From assembly GCA_945870425.1 (NCBI GenBank), contig CAMBSD010000002.1, positions 124,001 to 188,000 of the forward strand: DNA of 64,000 nucleotides, read 5' to 3'. The notes under the pieces were generated by a model. That model searched no databases. It was not told where the DNA came from and was given only the letters and a program-made list of their open reading frames with translations. The position numbers were made by a program, and so were the translations under genes. Shown here piece by piece: positions 38,001 to 46,698 of this stretch (positions are counted from its first letter, which is position 1; each line of letters opens with the position of its first letter). The stretch comes from Chitinophaga pinensis (GTDB lineage: Bacteria; Bacteroidota; Bacteroidia; UKL13-3).

Positions 38001-38874
38001 TATAGGTTCCAGATGTTGTAAATGAAACCCCATTTAAAGTTGCATTGGCATTTGAAACAGCTAATTGAAGACTACCAACAATATTGTTAGTTGAGTTCTG
38101 ATTAATATTTCCAGTAACTGGATGAGCATCAGTAATATCTACAGTCGGATTATTAGCCGCTGTAACAGTTACATTATCAATCGATATTTTAGGTCTTGAA
38201 CCTGATGATCCGCCAGTACCATTGTGGTAATAAAATCTCAATCTACATGTTGAAGTATTATTAAAAGCAGAGGGCAATTTCACCCTAATATTTGCCGATG
38301 CTGAAACATTATTTGTAGCAACAAAGGGCAAATTGGTAGCAGTTAACTCAGTAAATGTTGTTCCATTTATTGACCAATAAACCTTTAATGAACCCATTCT
38401 ATTGCCCGTAGAATTAATTACAGTGGCAGCATCAAAAACCAAACTATCAGCGTTAGTTCCTGTATAATCCATAAGAAAATCAATTGCGCAAGCTGTGGTG
38501 TTGTTTGTTGTTCCAGTTGTCAATAAAACGAGGGTACCCGGCACATTTCCTGACAAACTACCTCTTTGCACGCCTGCGCTAGAGGCACTAGTAGTAAATG
38601 CGGTAGTGGCTGCAGTAGTGGCTGAAGCATTTGGAATTGTTCCTGTACCTGCAGCTACACTGGCCCATCTCGTTGCTCCAGTTCCTATTGTATACCCTGA
38701 ACCAGCAGAAGCCGAGTTTGCCCAATTGGCAATGTCAGCAAAATTTTCGGTATAAGTTAAACCTGATTGCGAGACCATAGGCACAGGGGTTTGAGAAAAC
38801 CCTATGGCTGGAAGTAGAATTAAAGCCACAAGAAATAGTGAGGCCTTTAATGATTTTAGTCTGTGTTTTAACAT
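32068..38874 (-). CDS. Giant secreted protein with duplicated beta-rich unit and dockerin-like end
   Basis: A 2268-residue protein with a signal peptide (to IGFSQ). After an N-terminal domain (to about 240) come two homologous units, about 240-1150 and 1154-2071. Each has two Ig-like segments (TTSGTYTASDVSNFKIWYHT and its twin TTTGSYSASDLNNIKLWYHN), an FN3-like segment (TGCYDEVMLVVKP; AGCYDQVMVVAKP), a GYFWNG...WRQP block, and autotransporter-associated beta-strand repeats (ANTYTGGT, LDLNG). The C terminus has two EF-hand/dockerin-like loops (DINQDGSVDFND near 2210, DLNGDASVDFND near 2240). There is no T9SS type A domain, so the secretion route is open. A surface adhesin or matrix protein is likely. 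Confidence 0.85.
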   Translation of the reverse strand: MLKHRLKSLKASLFLVALILLPAIGFSQTPVPMVSQSGLTYTENFADIANWANSASAGSGYTIGTGATRWASVAAGTGTIPNASATTAATTAFTTSASSAGVQRGSLSGNVPGTLVLLTTGTTNNTTACAIDFLMDYTGTNADSLVFDAATVINSTGNRMGSLKVYWSINGTTFTELTATNLPFVATNNVSASANIRVKLPSAFNNTSTCRLRFYYHNGTGGSSGSRPKISIDNVTVTAANNPTVDITDAHPVTGNINQNSTNNIVGSLQLAVSNANATLNGVSFTTSGTYTLSDIQSNGFKVWINNTNDLAGATQLGASQASVASGGTISVSGLTQTISNGTTRYLLLTANIASGASIGNTIGVSTTAFSNISIGGTPTKVGTNPVAASNLQTIAAITPSISLSNATAPITNPAQGTSNVVLYRVDISVANIAAVLNSIQFTTSGTYTASDVSNFKIWYHTNSSFTTGTPILIDTKSTGLGSGLKTFSGLSQSFAIGTNYIFLTTDLPCLAGLNVIQVDAISNSDLSFASGSVSGSGYNASAVSLSSATANDVTNNIASAGNTQATVSWTLPTGCYDEVMLVVKPNSSISASPFGTSYNVNSQSFTDPSNDVFDATGAVVYKGTGTSTTVTSLTNLTTYYFKLFTRSGSNWSAGVEVNAMPDVTGYFWNGGNINSNPAAGGKGIWGGTNVWRQPTSTGSQSGWVDGNRAVFAGTGDTVTLDASRTASSVNFNTTDYTLACTSTQTLTGSIVLANNVNLNLAANVKPFPASFQSNGTMGIGSVSGTGTAGLTLLSATSSTAVAQRINLAATNTVISVPTTIAALTGSPGNLSAVGYVGNATGTSIASNATITNNTGSIKTMLGATSGNDITVNSIITGSSDLIFQTGSNGGGAGTITLNAANTYRGATIFNSSTTATIKLGVNNALPTSTDVTIGYLTGTGGILDLNGYNQEISSLTTVAGGGSITNTGLFSDTLTISGSGRPNAFGLVISDGGPTKKITLVRKGSGSTKLSGANTYTGGTIIYSDSLIIGAAGVLANTGAIILEGGTFATGSAGTAGFTETVGTLTLNANANIGLGSGNHSLIFANSSAITWNAAAILTIYGWVGTAGYTGTSGKVFFGTSTAGLSSAQLAQITFAGFNPGAQILPSGEIVPLPALPTLTFNDNGAQPTAGNITLSSTNNIIQTFVINEGNSNSGILSQLTVPLSGNYLASDISANGIKLYASNTNSFVTATAISSKSATSTGAGETITFNSLSDTISQNTSRYYWITVNVAATANTSRNINANALTASNFSFVLGAPSGNISAAGLQNFAAIPPSIAFSNGTAQATNPNQGHTNVELYRVDFAVTNAATTLNAIQFTTTGSYSASDLNNIKLWYHNNASLTTGTPVLLSTKTTNLGAGAINFTGLTQSFDVGTNYVFLTADILCGSIVNNTIEVNAISTADVTLSAGTKSGSGFTSGGVLTINAANPNGIISLVPTAANLQTTLNWVVPAGCYDQVMVVAKPLNSIGTAPSGDGSAYIANSSSFSNILNSTFDTTGVVVYKGTASSVVVTGLTNGTQYFFKVFTRLGTTWSAGFEVDATPILTGYFWNGATNTAKPAMGGSGQWVTANNWRQPSDTGAQATWANSNNAIFQGNPGFVTIGSTAVSPTRSYFNTSGYTLLTDANTTTRSHNGPIQLADGVKLYLMDSTLSANGASSSRTLNIGGSILGGVGSSLTILGGQSSGGITRVNLSSASSSINVPVTIYGQTNSTSYGQIGIVATATGTSLSSGATLTNNTSYNTVLGATSGNDLTLNGVIGGTAGLQFQSGAPGGAGTINLNAQNTYTGATFFNMSSSGVVKLGANNALPTTTDLTMGYSSNFGGILDLNGKNQTVSSLRSDIGVGSIRNNGNTDAILTINGSFTPTMPYGFVIADGTTNKTALVRSGTGTLKLSGANTYTGGTTISGGTIQMAASNVFANAGALDLSGGNLTTGATTGFSDTLGVLTLTENSSTTLVSGTHYLVFANSNAAIWSAGKILTINGWSGTAGTAGTAGRIFVGNNASGLTSAQLSQIVFTGYSIPGALLLSTGELVPTNVSGNVTISITSFLQGLYVGNSTMTAAPFNADGATSNTIADTIAVELHNNLTQALVYSNTTTLSTSGIATPVFPAAAIGNTYYIVIKHRNSIATWSAVAVTLGVTGNSYNFANATTQSAGSNVATDINGVCLIYTGDINQDGSVDFNDYPDLDVSSSNGELGYLPCDLNGDASVDFNDYPSLDVNSSNGIISITP

Positions 38875-38899
38875 ATTAAGTTTTGGTGGTTTTGGTCTT

Positions 38900-38907
38900 C
38901 AAATGTA
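38900..38907 (-). promoter_or_regulatory. Candidate -7 element of the giant surface gene
   Basis: Minus-strand TACATTTG fits TAnnTTTG, 25 bases before the start codon; no clear -33 box. Confidence 0.35.
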
Positions 38908-39001
38908 TACTAATAAACTATCATACTTGGTATTGAAGTATTATGAATTTTTAAACTAAATATTAACGAATTGTTAACTACAAATGTTCATAAAGTGTTG
39001 A

Positions 39002-39403
39002 TTATCTTTCCTGACAAAGTTCAATTAGAACGCTGTTGCTGCTTTTAGGGTGCAAAAAAACAACCAACTTGTTATCAGCGCCTTGCTTAGGAGTTTCATT
39101 AATAAAAACAAACCCTTCAGATTTTAACCTATCAACTTCATATAAAATGTCTTTTACAGCAAAGGCAATATGATGAATCCCTTCACCTTTTTTCTCAATA
39201 AATTTAGCAATTGCACTTTCCGAACTAATTGCTTCTAAAAGTTCTATTTTACTTTCCCCTGTTTGAAAGAAAACAGTATTTACATTTTCACTGCTAACTG
39301 CCTCTTCTTTATAGGGTTCTTGATTTAGTAGTAATGAAAAAAGGTTTTTACTTACTGCCATATCTTTTACAGCAATTCCTATGTGTTCAATTTTATCAAA
39401 CAT
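39002..39403 (-). CDS. mce: Methylmalonyl-CoA epimerase
   Basis: A 133-residue enzyme of the glyoxalase/VOC fold that interconverts (R)- and (S)-methylmalonyl-CoA in the propionate pathway. Metal ligands are at the expected places: HIGIAV (His7), GIHHIAFAV, and Glu in LIELCQE at the end. It is 23 bases behind mgtE, probably in the same transcript. No methylmalonyl-CoA mutase is in the window. Confidence 0.92.
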   Translation of the reverse strand: MFDKIEHIGIAVKDMAVSKNLFSLLLNQEPYKEEAVSSENVNTVFFQTGESKIELLEAISSESAIAKFIEKKGEGIHHIAFAVKDILYEVDRLKSEGFVFINETPKQGADNKLVVFLHPKSSNSVLIELCQER

Positions 39404-39426
39404 TGTTTTGTTATTTAATTATCAGT

Positions 39427-40785
39427 TTATAAATTATATAAAATATGGCCAAGACTAAAATATATCGCCAATCCCAATAAGTCATTGGTAGTAGTAATAA
39501 ACGGTCCCGTTGCAATGGCAGGGTCAATTTTCACACGGTTTAGCAGCAAAGGAACAACGGTTCCAAACAAAGAAGCAAAAATGATAACTGAAATTAAAGA
39601 TATACTTACAGTATAAGCAAGGTTTATAGAATCGTTAAAGACCAAATTATAAGCAAGGATTAAACCTGCACAGACAATACCGTTGAGCAATGCCACCCTA
39701 ATTTCTTTAAGTAATTTTGAAATTATGCTTTTAGTTCCCAAGGTATTATTCGCCAAACTTTGCACCACTATGGCAGAAGATTGAACCCCCGCATTGCCGC
39801 CCATAGCAGCAATCAAAGGCATAAAAAAGGCCATCTCAGGATGGATATGAAGCTGATCTTCGTATATTTCAATAAATCTTGAAGAGGCTATTCCTCCAAA
39901 TAAGCCAATCAGTAACCAAGGCAACCTTGCCCTAGATAATACCCATACCTTATCTGATGAGTCAACATCTGAGGTAATACCACTCATTAGTTGGTAATCT
40001 TCATCAGCCTCCTCCTTGATAACATCTACCACATCATCCACAGTAATTCTTCCAACCAACCTTCCAAGGACATCTACCACCGGAATCGCAACCAAATCAT
40101 ATTTCTTAAAGATATTAGCAATAAACTCGTTATCATCTGAGGTATTCACCGAAATAACCTCATCGTTAAGTACTTCAGATATTTTAGCACTAGGTGCTGA
40201 AAGAATTAAATTTTTAAGTGTAATCAAACCTAATAAGCGCTTCAAATCATCTACCACATATACCACATAAATAACGTCAACATTTTCTGATTGAACCCTA
40301 ATCTCCTCAACACATTGTGCCACTGTCCAATTGATATTGGCACTAATAAGTTCCACAGCCATCATACTTCCAGCCGTATTTTCATCATAGCTCATCAATG
40401 CAAGCAATTGACTTGCATATTCAATGTCAGACAAACTGCTAATTACATTGTCCTTTATTTTGTTTGGCAGATGGCTTAAGATAAAAGCTGCATCATCCGA
40501 ATCTATCTTCATTATAAATTCCTCAGCTATTTCACTAGGCTTGTAGATTGATAGAAAATCTTCTCTAGCATTTTCTTCCATCTCCACCAAAACCTTAACA
40601 ACTTTTTCCTTTTCAACCAAGCTCATGAGGTAACGAGCCGATTCAATATCTATCTTATCAATTACTTCAGCAATGTCCTGAGGGTACAGTTCCTCGATAT
40701 TAACAGCAATTTCATCAGATGCTTCTTGATCAATCCAAAGTTTTAACTGCTTAATAAATTTTTTATCTACCTCTATTTTATCCAT
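39427..40785 (-). CDS. mgtE: Magnesium transporter MgtE
   Basis: A 452-residue Mg2+ channel of the inner membrane. Order: the acidic N domain (residues 1-130), a CBS pair (about 135-255) that closes the channel at high Mg2+, a plug helix, and a five-helix membrane domain with PLIAAMGGNAGVQSSAIVVQ, the conserved pore region. It starts 42 bases from the divergent methyltransferase gene. No M-box riboswitch is seen in that short gap. Confidence 0.95.
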   Translation of the reverse strand: MDKIEVDKKFIKQLKLWIDQEASDEIAVNIEELYPQDIAEVIDKIDIESARYLMSLVEKEKVVKVLVEMEENAREDFLSIYKPSEIAEEFIMKIDSDDAAFILSHLPNKIKDNVISSLSDIEYASQLLALMSYDENTAGSMMAVELISANINWTVAQCVEEIRVQSENVDVIYVVYVVDDLKRLLGLITLKNLILSAPSAKISEVLNDEVISVNTSDDNEFIANIFKKYDLVAIPVVDVLGRLVGRITVDDVVDVIKEEADEDYQLMSGITSDVDSSDKVWVLSRARLPWLLIGLFGGIASSRFIEIYEDQLHIHPEMAFFMPLIAAMGGNAGVQSSAIVVQSLANNTLGTKSIISKLLKEIRVALLNGIVCAGLILAYNLVFNDSINLAYTVSISLISVIIFASLFGTVVPLLLNRVKIDPAIATGPFITTTNDLLGLAIYFSLGHILYNL

Positions 40786-40857
40786 TAAATTGATATTCTA
40801 AAATTTAGCAAGTGTATAAATTTTTATTTGCTTTACCTTTCGCCCAAAATTAAGAAA

Positions 40858-42036
40858 TTGCCTAATCATAATACAACACCATTTAACATTGTTGCCAAAA
40901 CCCAACAAGGTCTTGAACCCATATTAGCAGATGAACTTGCAAAACTTGGAGCAACAAATATAGAACTTCACAAGCGTGCCGTAAGTTTTTATGGAGATAA
41001 TTTAGTTTTATACAAAGCTAATTTGCATGCGCGAACTGCCCTCAGAGTTTTGGTTCCTATAAAAAAATTTAGCGCCAGCAATGAACAACAGCTTTATGAT
41101 GAGGTTAAAAAAATTAATTGGGATGAGTATTTGGATGCAAATGATACCCTATCGGTAGAAGCTAGCTCTAATTCAGATTTTTTTAATCATACCAAATACA
41201 TCGCATTAAAAACAAAAGATGCCATAGTAGACCAATTTAGGGAAAAATATGGGGTTAGACCCAACGTGGATTTAGAACAGCCTATATTAAAACTCAATCT
41301 ACACATTTTTCAAAACGAATGCACCCTTTCATTGGATAGCTCAGGTGAGTCTTTACACAGAAGAGGCTATAGAGCTGATGCTAATTTAGCACCATTGAAT
41401 GAGGTGACTGCAGCCGCACTCATTATTCATTCTGGATGGAATGGAGAAGGTAATTTTGTGGATGGCATGTGTGGCAGCGGAACCATATTAATCGAAGCCG
41501 CTATGTTTGCTAAAAATATCCCAGCCAATATGGCCAGAAAATGGTTTGGATTTATGGGTTGGAAAAATTTTGATGCCAAACTATGGGATGAAATTAAATA
41601 TGAAGCGGAGAATAATATAAGACCAAGTAAGGCTCAATTCATTGGAAATGATGCTGTGTTTAAGGTAATTGAAATAGCAAGAGGCAATTTAATAAAAGCT
41701 GGTTTAGAAAACGATATTAAACTGAGCAACATGCGCTTTGAAGAACAAAAAGCACCTGAAGGTGGTGGAATTTTAATAATGAATCCGCCATATGGAGAGC
41801 GAATTGAAATGGAAGATGTAAATGGATTCTATCGCATGATTGGAGATACACTTAAGAAAAACTTTACAGGTTATGATGCATGGATAATTTCGTCCAACAA
41901 AGAGGCATTGAAACATATGCACCTAACTGCTTCCAAAAAGCTTGTTGTTTGGAATGGACAGTTAGAATGCAAATTTCATAAATACCAAATGTACAGAGGA
42001 ACAATGCGCACCGATAAAGAAGTTGTGCAGTCTTAA
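40858..42036 (+). CDS. rlmL: THUMP-domain 23S rRNA guanine methyltransferase (RlmL-like)
   Basis: A SAM-dependent RNA methyltransferase with an N-terminal THUMP domain (FNIVAKTQQGLEPILADEL onward) and a Rossmann domain with DGMCGSGTILIEAA and the N6/N2-type motif NPPYGER. It corresponds to the RlmL half of the E. coli fusion RlmKL (m2G2445); the RlmK half is missing, as often outside Proteobacteria. There is no ATG in the right place. TTG at 40858 gives a start just before the THUMP domain; another TTG lies at 40828. A TACCTTTC stretch at 40834, like a -7 element, would favour the downstream one. Its stop directly abuts the stop of the convergent protease gene. Confidence 0.85.
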   Translation: MPNHNTTPFNIVAKTQQGLEPILADELAKLGATNIELHKRAVSFYGDNLVLYKANLHARTALRVLVPIKKFSASNEQQLYDEVKKINWDEYLDANDTLSVEASSNSDFFNHTKYIALKTKDAIVDQFREKYGVRPNVDLEQPILKLNLHIFQNECTLSLDSSGESLHRRGYRADANLAPLNEVTAAALIIHSGWNGEGNFVDGMCGSGTILIEAAMFAKNIPANMARKWFGFMGWKNFDAKLWDEIKYEAENNIRPSKAQFIGNDAVFKVIEIARGNLIKAGLENDIKLSNMRFEEQKAPEGGGILIMNPPYGERIEMEDVNGFYRMIGDTLKKNFTGYDAWIISSNKEALKHMHLTASKKLVVWNGQLECKFHKYQMYRGTMRTDKEVVQS

Positions 42037-43470
42037 CTAATTTGAATAGAAAGAAAATACGCCTCTTCCTCCATTAGGAAAAATTCCGTCAATAACAATT
42101 TGTCCTCTCACTTTTTCCAAATCTTTGATAAGCTCATCAGGCTTTTCATATTCTTTTTTGTTCAAACTAATGATAATAAACCCATCACTTAGTCCCATGC
42201 CAGCCATCCTACCTTGACGAAGATTACTAATTCTGATTCCATTTTTGATACCTAATTTATCTTTCTCAATCTTTGGAACAGCCTGAAAATCGGCACCTAA
42301 AATATCGCTGCTCACTGTACCTTTGCGCATGATGGCAGTAGTACCTTCTCTGTTTAATAAACTTACTGCAAACTCCATTTCTTTGCCATTACGAACAATC
42401 GTCATTTTGGCTTTTTCACCCGGACGTAAATATTCAATATGTTCATCAAAAATGGATTTGCTATCAATATCTCTTCCATTTACTTTAATAATGATATCTC
42501 CTGCTCTCAACCCTGCATTATCAGCCGGACCTTCTGCCAATACAGAAGATACATATACTCCAAGATTATTGTTAATATTTAGCTTTTTTGCCAACTCGGC
42601 ATCAATATCCTTAACCTCCATACCCGTGAAGCCTCTTTGAACTTCCTTGAATTCAATCAAGTCTTTAACAATTTTAGAAACAATATTCACAGGAATTGCA
42701 AACCCATATCCATTATAACTTCCTGTATTGGATGCTATAGCTGTATTGATTCCAATCAATTTACCATTTAAATCAACCAATGCACCACCGCTATTTCCTG
42801 GATTAATGGCCGCATCAGTTTGTATAAATGATTCGATTGGGAATTGATTATTAACTATATTAATATTCCTGCCTTTGGCACTGACAATTCCTGCAGTAAC
42901 AGTAGAAGTGAGATTGAATGGATTACCCACTGCAATTACCCATTCACCAATTTCCACATTATCAGAATTGCCTAATGTTAAATGAGGTAGGTTAGAACCT
43001 TCTATTTTCAACAAAGCGAGATCTGTAGAAGGGTCTGCTCCAATAATCTTCGCTTTATAGGATTGTTTTTGATTGTTTGTTATAACTTCAATAACGTCCG
43101 CATCTTTTACCACATGATTATTTGTAACAATGTATCCATCTTCAGTAAGAATAACACCGCTCCCACTGCTAGCAACAGGGCCTCTCCTACCAAAAAAATC
43201 CATGTTGTTCCAAAAATCAAAAAACGGGTCAACATAATTTCTTTGATTACTTAATGTTTTGATAAAAACTACCGCGGGTGTTGCATCTTTAGAGGCTTTA
43301 ACAAAACTACTACTTTCAAGCATGGTAGAATTGTAATTTGCAGAGCTAACACTATTTTGAGAATCAGCACTAACTTGATACAAAACGGTATTTGGCTTTA
43401 ATTCAGAAAAAACAAAAGCACCTACGATACCACTGATAAAACTAACAGATATTATGGTCCACTTTTTCAT
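42037..43470 (-). CDS. degP: DegP/HtrA-family serine protease
   Basis: A 477-residue periplasmic quality-control protease. It has an N-terminal signal or anchor (residues 5-25). The trypsin-like domain has a complete triad: His in VTNNHVV near 117, Asp in DPSTDLALLKI near 147, Ser in GNSGGALVD near 225. Two PDZ domains follow (residues about 275-370 and 385-475), the second more divergent. The size and the two PDZ domains fit the Do/DegP type. Confidence 0.93.
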   Translation of the reverse strand: MKKWTIISVSFISGIVGAFVFSELKPNTVLYQVSADSQNSVSSANYNSTMLESSSFVKASKDATPAVVFIKTLSNQRNYVDPFFDFWNNMDFFGRRGPVASSGSGVILTEDGYIVTNNHVVKDADVIEVITNNQKQSYKAKIIGADPSTDLALLKIEGSNLPHLTLGNSDNVEIGEWVIAVGNPFNLTSTVTAGIVSAKGRNINIVNNQFPIESFIQTDAAINPGNSGGALVDLNGKLIGINTAIASNTGSYNGYGFAIPVNIVSKIVKDLIEFKEVQRGFTGMEVKDIDAELAKKLNINNNLGVYVSSVLAEGPADNAGLRAGDIIIKVNGRDIDSKSIFDEHIEYLRPGEKAKMTIVRNGKEMEFAVSLLNREGTTAIMRKGTVSSDILGADFQAVPKIEKDKLGIKNGIRISNLRQGRMAGMGLSDGFIIISLNKKEYEKPDELIKDLEKVRGQIVIDGIFPNGGRGVFSFYSN

Positions 43471-43493
43471 AAATATAAAAAATATTAAATTAA

Positions 43494-44579
43494 CTATTCC
43501 GCAGGGAGTACGTATGATTTGATAGTTAGAGGGAAATTGCTATTCTTTGGGTCATTCGTAATAATATTAATGAATCTTTCGTCTACACCAATATATTTCC
43601 TTGGTGAATACTTAACCACTAAAGTAGTGAATTCCCCCTTTTTAATAGTCATTTTATCCGATTCCACCTCCAAACACTCACATTGATTTACAATCTTATG
43701 AATTATCAAATCTGACTTACCCTTATTAGTCATTTTAAACATGACTGTTTTAGTATCATTATCAGAAACTGTACCAAATTGTTCCTCTGTTTTATCAAAT
43801 GACAATATAGGAGCCTTTCTAAGTTGTTTTGGTGTCAATTTTGAAAAATCTTCCTCAACAACTGACAATAGAGAAAACGTTTTGAGTGCCAAGGTATCAT
43901 CATTTGTTAATATTTTTATTTCGTGTAGATTTTCTCCAAAAATAGTGGGTCGGATTGGTGAGTATGTAAAATTCAAAATCAATTCTTCCTCGATTCCAAT
44001 TGTTGTGGATTCATAAGTGATTTTTATGTTAGAAGCATGGAAAATCTTTCTAATTACTATTGGTTTCTTTCCAATATTTGCAAGGGGTATTTCAAATTTG
44101 TAACTACTATTTTCCTTTATGTTACCAATCTCAATTTTATTCGTAACAACAGCCAAATTTCCATATTGCAGTTTATACTTACTTCTTTGCCATTTATTTG
44201 AAACAACCTCTCCTTTCATCGTAAGAGTAAAAACAGCAGGATTAGAATTTGTTTTTACTGTCACATATTTAGAATTTGGTCCTAATTTTCCTTTAGGGTC
44301 AAATTTTACTTTAACAAATCCTGATTTGCCAGGCAAAATAGATTGAGTGGACCATTCAGCTGCAGTACATCCGCAGCTAGGTAAAACCTCTGTTATTTTT
44401 ACAGGCTCATCTCCTACATTCATAAATTTATAGATATGACCAACAACCCCTTGCTCCATAATTATCTTACCCCATATCCAATTTTCATCCTCCCATTGAA
44501 TCTTAGGTCCTATTTTATACTGAGCAAAACCTATAAATGAAATAAGAAATAATAAAATAACCAGAAGTATTTTTTTCAT
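43494..44579 (-). CDS. DUF1573-domain exported protein
   Basis: A 361-residue protein with a signal peptide (MKKILLVILLFLISFIGFAQ). It has three Ig-like segments of the DUF1573/ASH type, the first with the mark PSCGCTAAEW near 70 and the last with NQCECLEVESDK. DUF1573 proteins are abundant in Bacteroidota and of unknown function. The CGC motif suggests a disulphide or metal site. The gene lies between the choice-of-anchor-B protein and degP (23 bases). Confidence 0.85.
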   Translation of the reverse strand: MKKILLVILLFLISFIGFAQYKIGPKIQWEDENWIWGKIIMEQGVVGHIYKFMNVGDEPVKITEVLPSCGCTAAEWSTQSILPGKSGFVKVKFDPKGKLGPNSKYVTVKTNSNPAVFTLTMKGEVVSNKWQRSKYKLQYGNLAVVTNKIEIGNIKENSSYKFEIPLANIGKKPIVIRKIFHASNIKITYESTTIGIEEELILNFTYSPIRPTIFGENLHEIKILTNDDTLALKTFSLLSVVEEDFSKLTPKQLRKAPILSFDKTEEQFGTVSDNDTKTVMFKMTNKGKSDLIIHKIVNQCECLEVESDKMTIKKGEFTTLVVKYSPRKYIGVDERFINIITNDPKNSNFPLTIKSYVLPAE

Positions 44580-44648
44580 ATGAGGAAGATGTATAATTGA
44601 ATGTTATCGTTGCAATATGGCAAAATAATACTTTTCAAAAAACTAAAA

Positions 44649-46061
44649 CTATTGCTTAATAAACTTTAGAGCTTTGGAGTAATATTCAGACTGAATTAAA
44701 AGAAAATAAACGCCTGGATTCAATGTTTTAATATCTATCGATTTATCATAGAGAGAATCTATGAATTCCAATTCTATTCGCTCACCCTTTACAGAAAAAC
44801 AATATATTTTCACCTCTTCAATATTTATTCCTTCAAAATTCAAAAACAATTCTTGTTTCGATGGATTTGGATATAAGTGGATGCCAATATTTGAAGTTAA
44901 ATTATCATTACTAACATTAGAAATTGTTGAATCGGGTTTCAAAACAAAAATACCATTCATTCTATCACTTGCAATTATATTTCCAGAAGGAAGAAATGGA
45001 TAAACACCCCAACACCCTTCATAGGTGGGATTAAATATGGTGTCATTTTGCGGATAAGTATCATAAAAGGCAGCTACTCGGGGATTCCTTGGATTGCTTG
45101 CATCCCAGATATATACACCATCCTGATAACTAGATTGATAAATATAATTGTTTACCCAAAAACAATTATGAGGGGTAGCCTTTGGATGAGAATTAAATAA
45201 GCTTAATAATTTGGGATTACGAAAATCACTGATGTCAAATATTTTAGCAGCAAGTCCTGTTGGCACTTCATCATTCACCACAATGTATTTACCTGTTTTA
45301 TCAAGCCAAGAAGTATGATTATAACCAGCTTGCGCATAATTGGTAATAACACCTAATAATTTTTGTTGATTCAAATTAGTCAAATCATAAATAAATAGCC
45401 CTTGATATTCTGCTGAACAATAGGCGGTATCATTTCTTGTAAATACCTCATGAACATTGTTAAAAACGGGTTGACCATTTATTTTTTTGGGAACATCAAG
45501 CCTAGCTAAAAAGGTAGGAATTTCAGGATTTTCAAGAGACAATATATCCATTGCACTGCTAAAAGTAGCGGGTCGCCCGAATTTATTAGAACACATATAC
45601 AAGCGTTTGCTGGCAGACTCTATATGCATACTATGAGTATTCATACCAAGGGTATCACTTTCAAAAACCTTATGAACAGAGTCAGGCAGATATTGCAAAT
45701 CAAAAACCTGAAGGGCTGCAAAACCCTGGTCGGCAACACAATAAGCATAATGACCATATGTCTCGTAATCACGATTGATGGCTCCACGGGCCTTTCCATC
45801 TTCAACAGCAACTAAGGAGATTTTAGTTGGTATTGTTATATCAAAAAAATAGATTGAATCACCTGTGCCTGCAATAGCATATTCACGATTTTTAATACCA
45901 TCATGCCAACCGGTAATCTCATTCCAAATACTTCCCAATCCATCTACCTTAGACAGGTTTGGATTATTCCAATTACTGAGTAAATTGATATGAAATCTAT
46001 TTTGAGATTTGAGAATGCAAAGATTGCAAAATAAGATTAATGTTAATGCAATTACTCTCAT
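44649..46061 (-). CDS. Choice-of-anchor-B/LVIVD-repeat protein with T9SS sorting domain
   Basis: A 470-residue secreted protein: signal peptide (MRVIALTLILFCNLCILKSQ), a beta-propeller-like body and a C-terminal T9SS type A domain (IHLYPNPSKQELFLNF to ALKFIKQ). The body shows choice-of-anchor-B hallmarks: GSIWNEITGWHDGIKNREYA, YFFDITIP, HTSWLDKTGKYIVVNDE and HNCFWVNNYIYQSSYQDGVY. Function unknown; cell-surface location likely. The ATG at 46061 begins the signal peptide; a TTG five codons earlier was rejected. Confidence 0.88.
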   Translation of the reverse strand: MRVIALTLILFCNLCILKSQNRFHINLLSNWNNPNLSKVDGLGSIWNEITGWHDGIKNREYAIAGTGDSIYFFDITIPTKISLVAVEDGKARGAINRDYETYGHYAYCVADQGFAALQVFDLQYLPDSVHKVFESDTLGMNTHSMHIESASKRLYMCSNKFGRPATFSSAMDILSLENPEIPTFLARLDVPKKINGQPVFNNVHEVFTRNDTAYCSAEYQGLFIYDLTNLNQQKLLGVITNYAQAGYNHTSWLDKTGKYIVVNDEVPTGLAAKIFDISDFRNPKLLSLFNSHPKATPHNCFWVNNYIYQSSYQDGVYIWDASNPRNPRVAAFYDTYPQNDTIFNPTYEGCWGVYPFLPSGNIIASDRMNGIFVLKPDSTISNVSNDNLTSNIGIHLYPNPSKQELFLNFEGINIEEVKIYCFSVKGERIELEFIDSLYDKSIDIKTLNPGVYFLLIQSEYYSKALKFIKQ

Positions 46062-46083
46062 ATTTCCTCTTATCAAAAATTAA

Positions 46084-46698
46084 TCAATTATAATAAGAAA
46101 ATCTTCCATTTTTAGGTGTAAGCAAAACAAATAAACACAAAAAGAAACTTGTAATGAAGGGGACAATACAATTAATTATGAATATTAGACCCTCTCCTTC
46201 TAGAAGAAGATTATTGAACTCATTGTAAAAAAACAACAATATTACTAGTAAAAAAGAAAAGAATGTTGAAGAATATCGGTACCTTGATCTAAGGTTTAAT
46301 TGTATAAAAAGAAAATATAAAAGTCCGAAAATAATTGGGGTTAAAACCAAATAAGATAATAGAGAGTATCCGTTGTACTTCAAATCATTTTCTAATAATA
46401 GAGATTCTGCAGAAAGGGTAAATCCTCTGACTCTATTAGTACGATGCAATGAATTGTATTTGTATACCATTGCAACTTGTGTATTTATATCACTTTCTAT
46501 TTTATTATTAGTAACATATCTATAGTAAATCATAAAAGTAAGCATATTTGTCAAATGATAATTACAGTATAAAATAATTGTTACACCTGAAAAAATTATC
46601 GCTTCCTTTGCTTGCAAGAGCACAAATGAAATCCTTAAGCCATCAAATTTTATAGCTTTTTTATTATGTATTTCATTTTTATCCTTATTGATTTCCAC
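46084..46698 (-). CDS. Unknown membrane protein
   Basis: A 204-residue protein with about four hydrophobic segments (residues about 33-55, 113-133, 145-163 and 175-195) and no recognisable motif. The start is GTG at 46698. It lies 22 bases before the choice-of-anchor-B gene in the same direction. I do not recognise the family. Confidence 0.6.
   Translation of the reverse strand: MEINKDKNEIHNKKAIKFDGLRISFVLLQAKEAIIFSGVTIILYCNYHLTNMLTFMIYYRYVTNNKIESDINTQVAMVYKYNSLHRTNRVRGFTLSAESLLLENDLKYNGYSLLSYLVLTPIIFGLLYFLFIQLNLRSRYRYSSTFFSFLLVILLFFYNEFNNLLLEGEGLIFIINCIVPFITSFFLCLFVLLTPKNGRFSYYN

Noticed and set aside
40786-40857. Mg2+ riboswitch upstream of mgtE
   Set aside because: The gap to the divergent gene is too short for a known M-box or ykoK-type element and shows no such folding.
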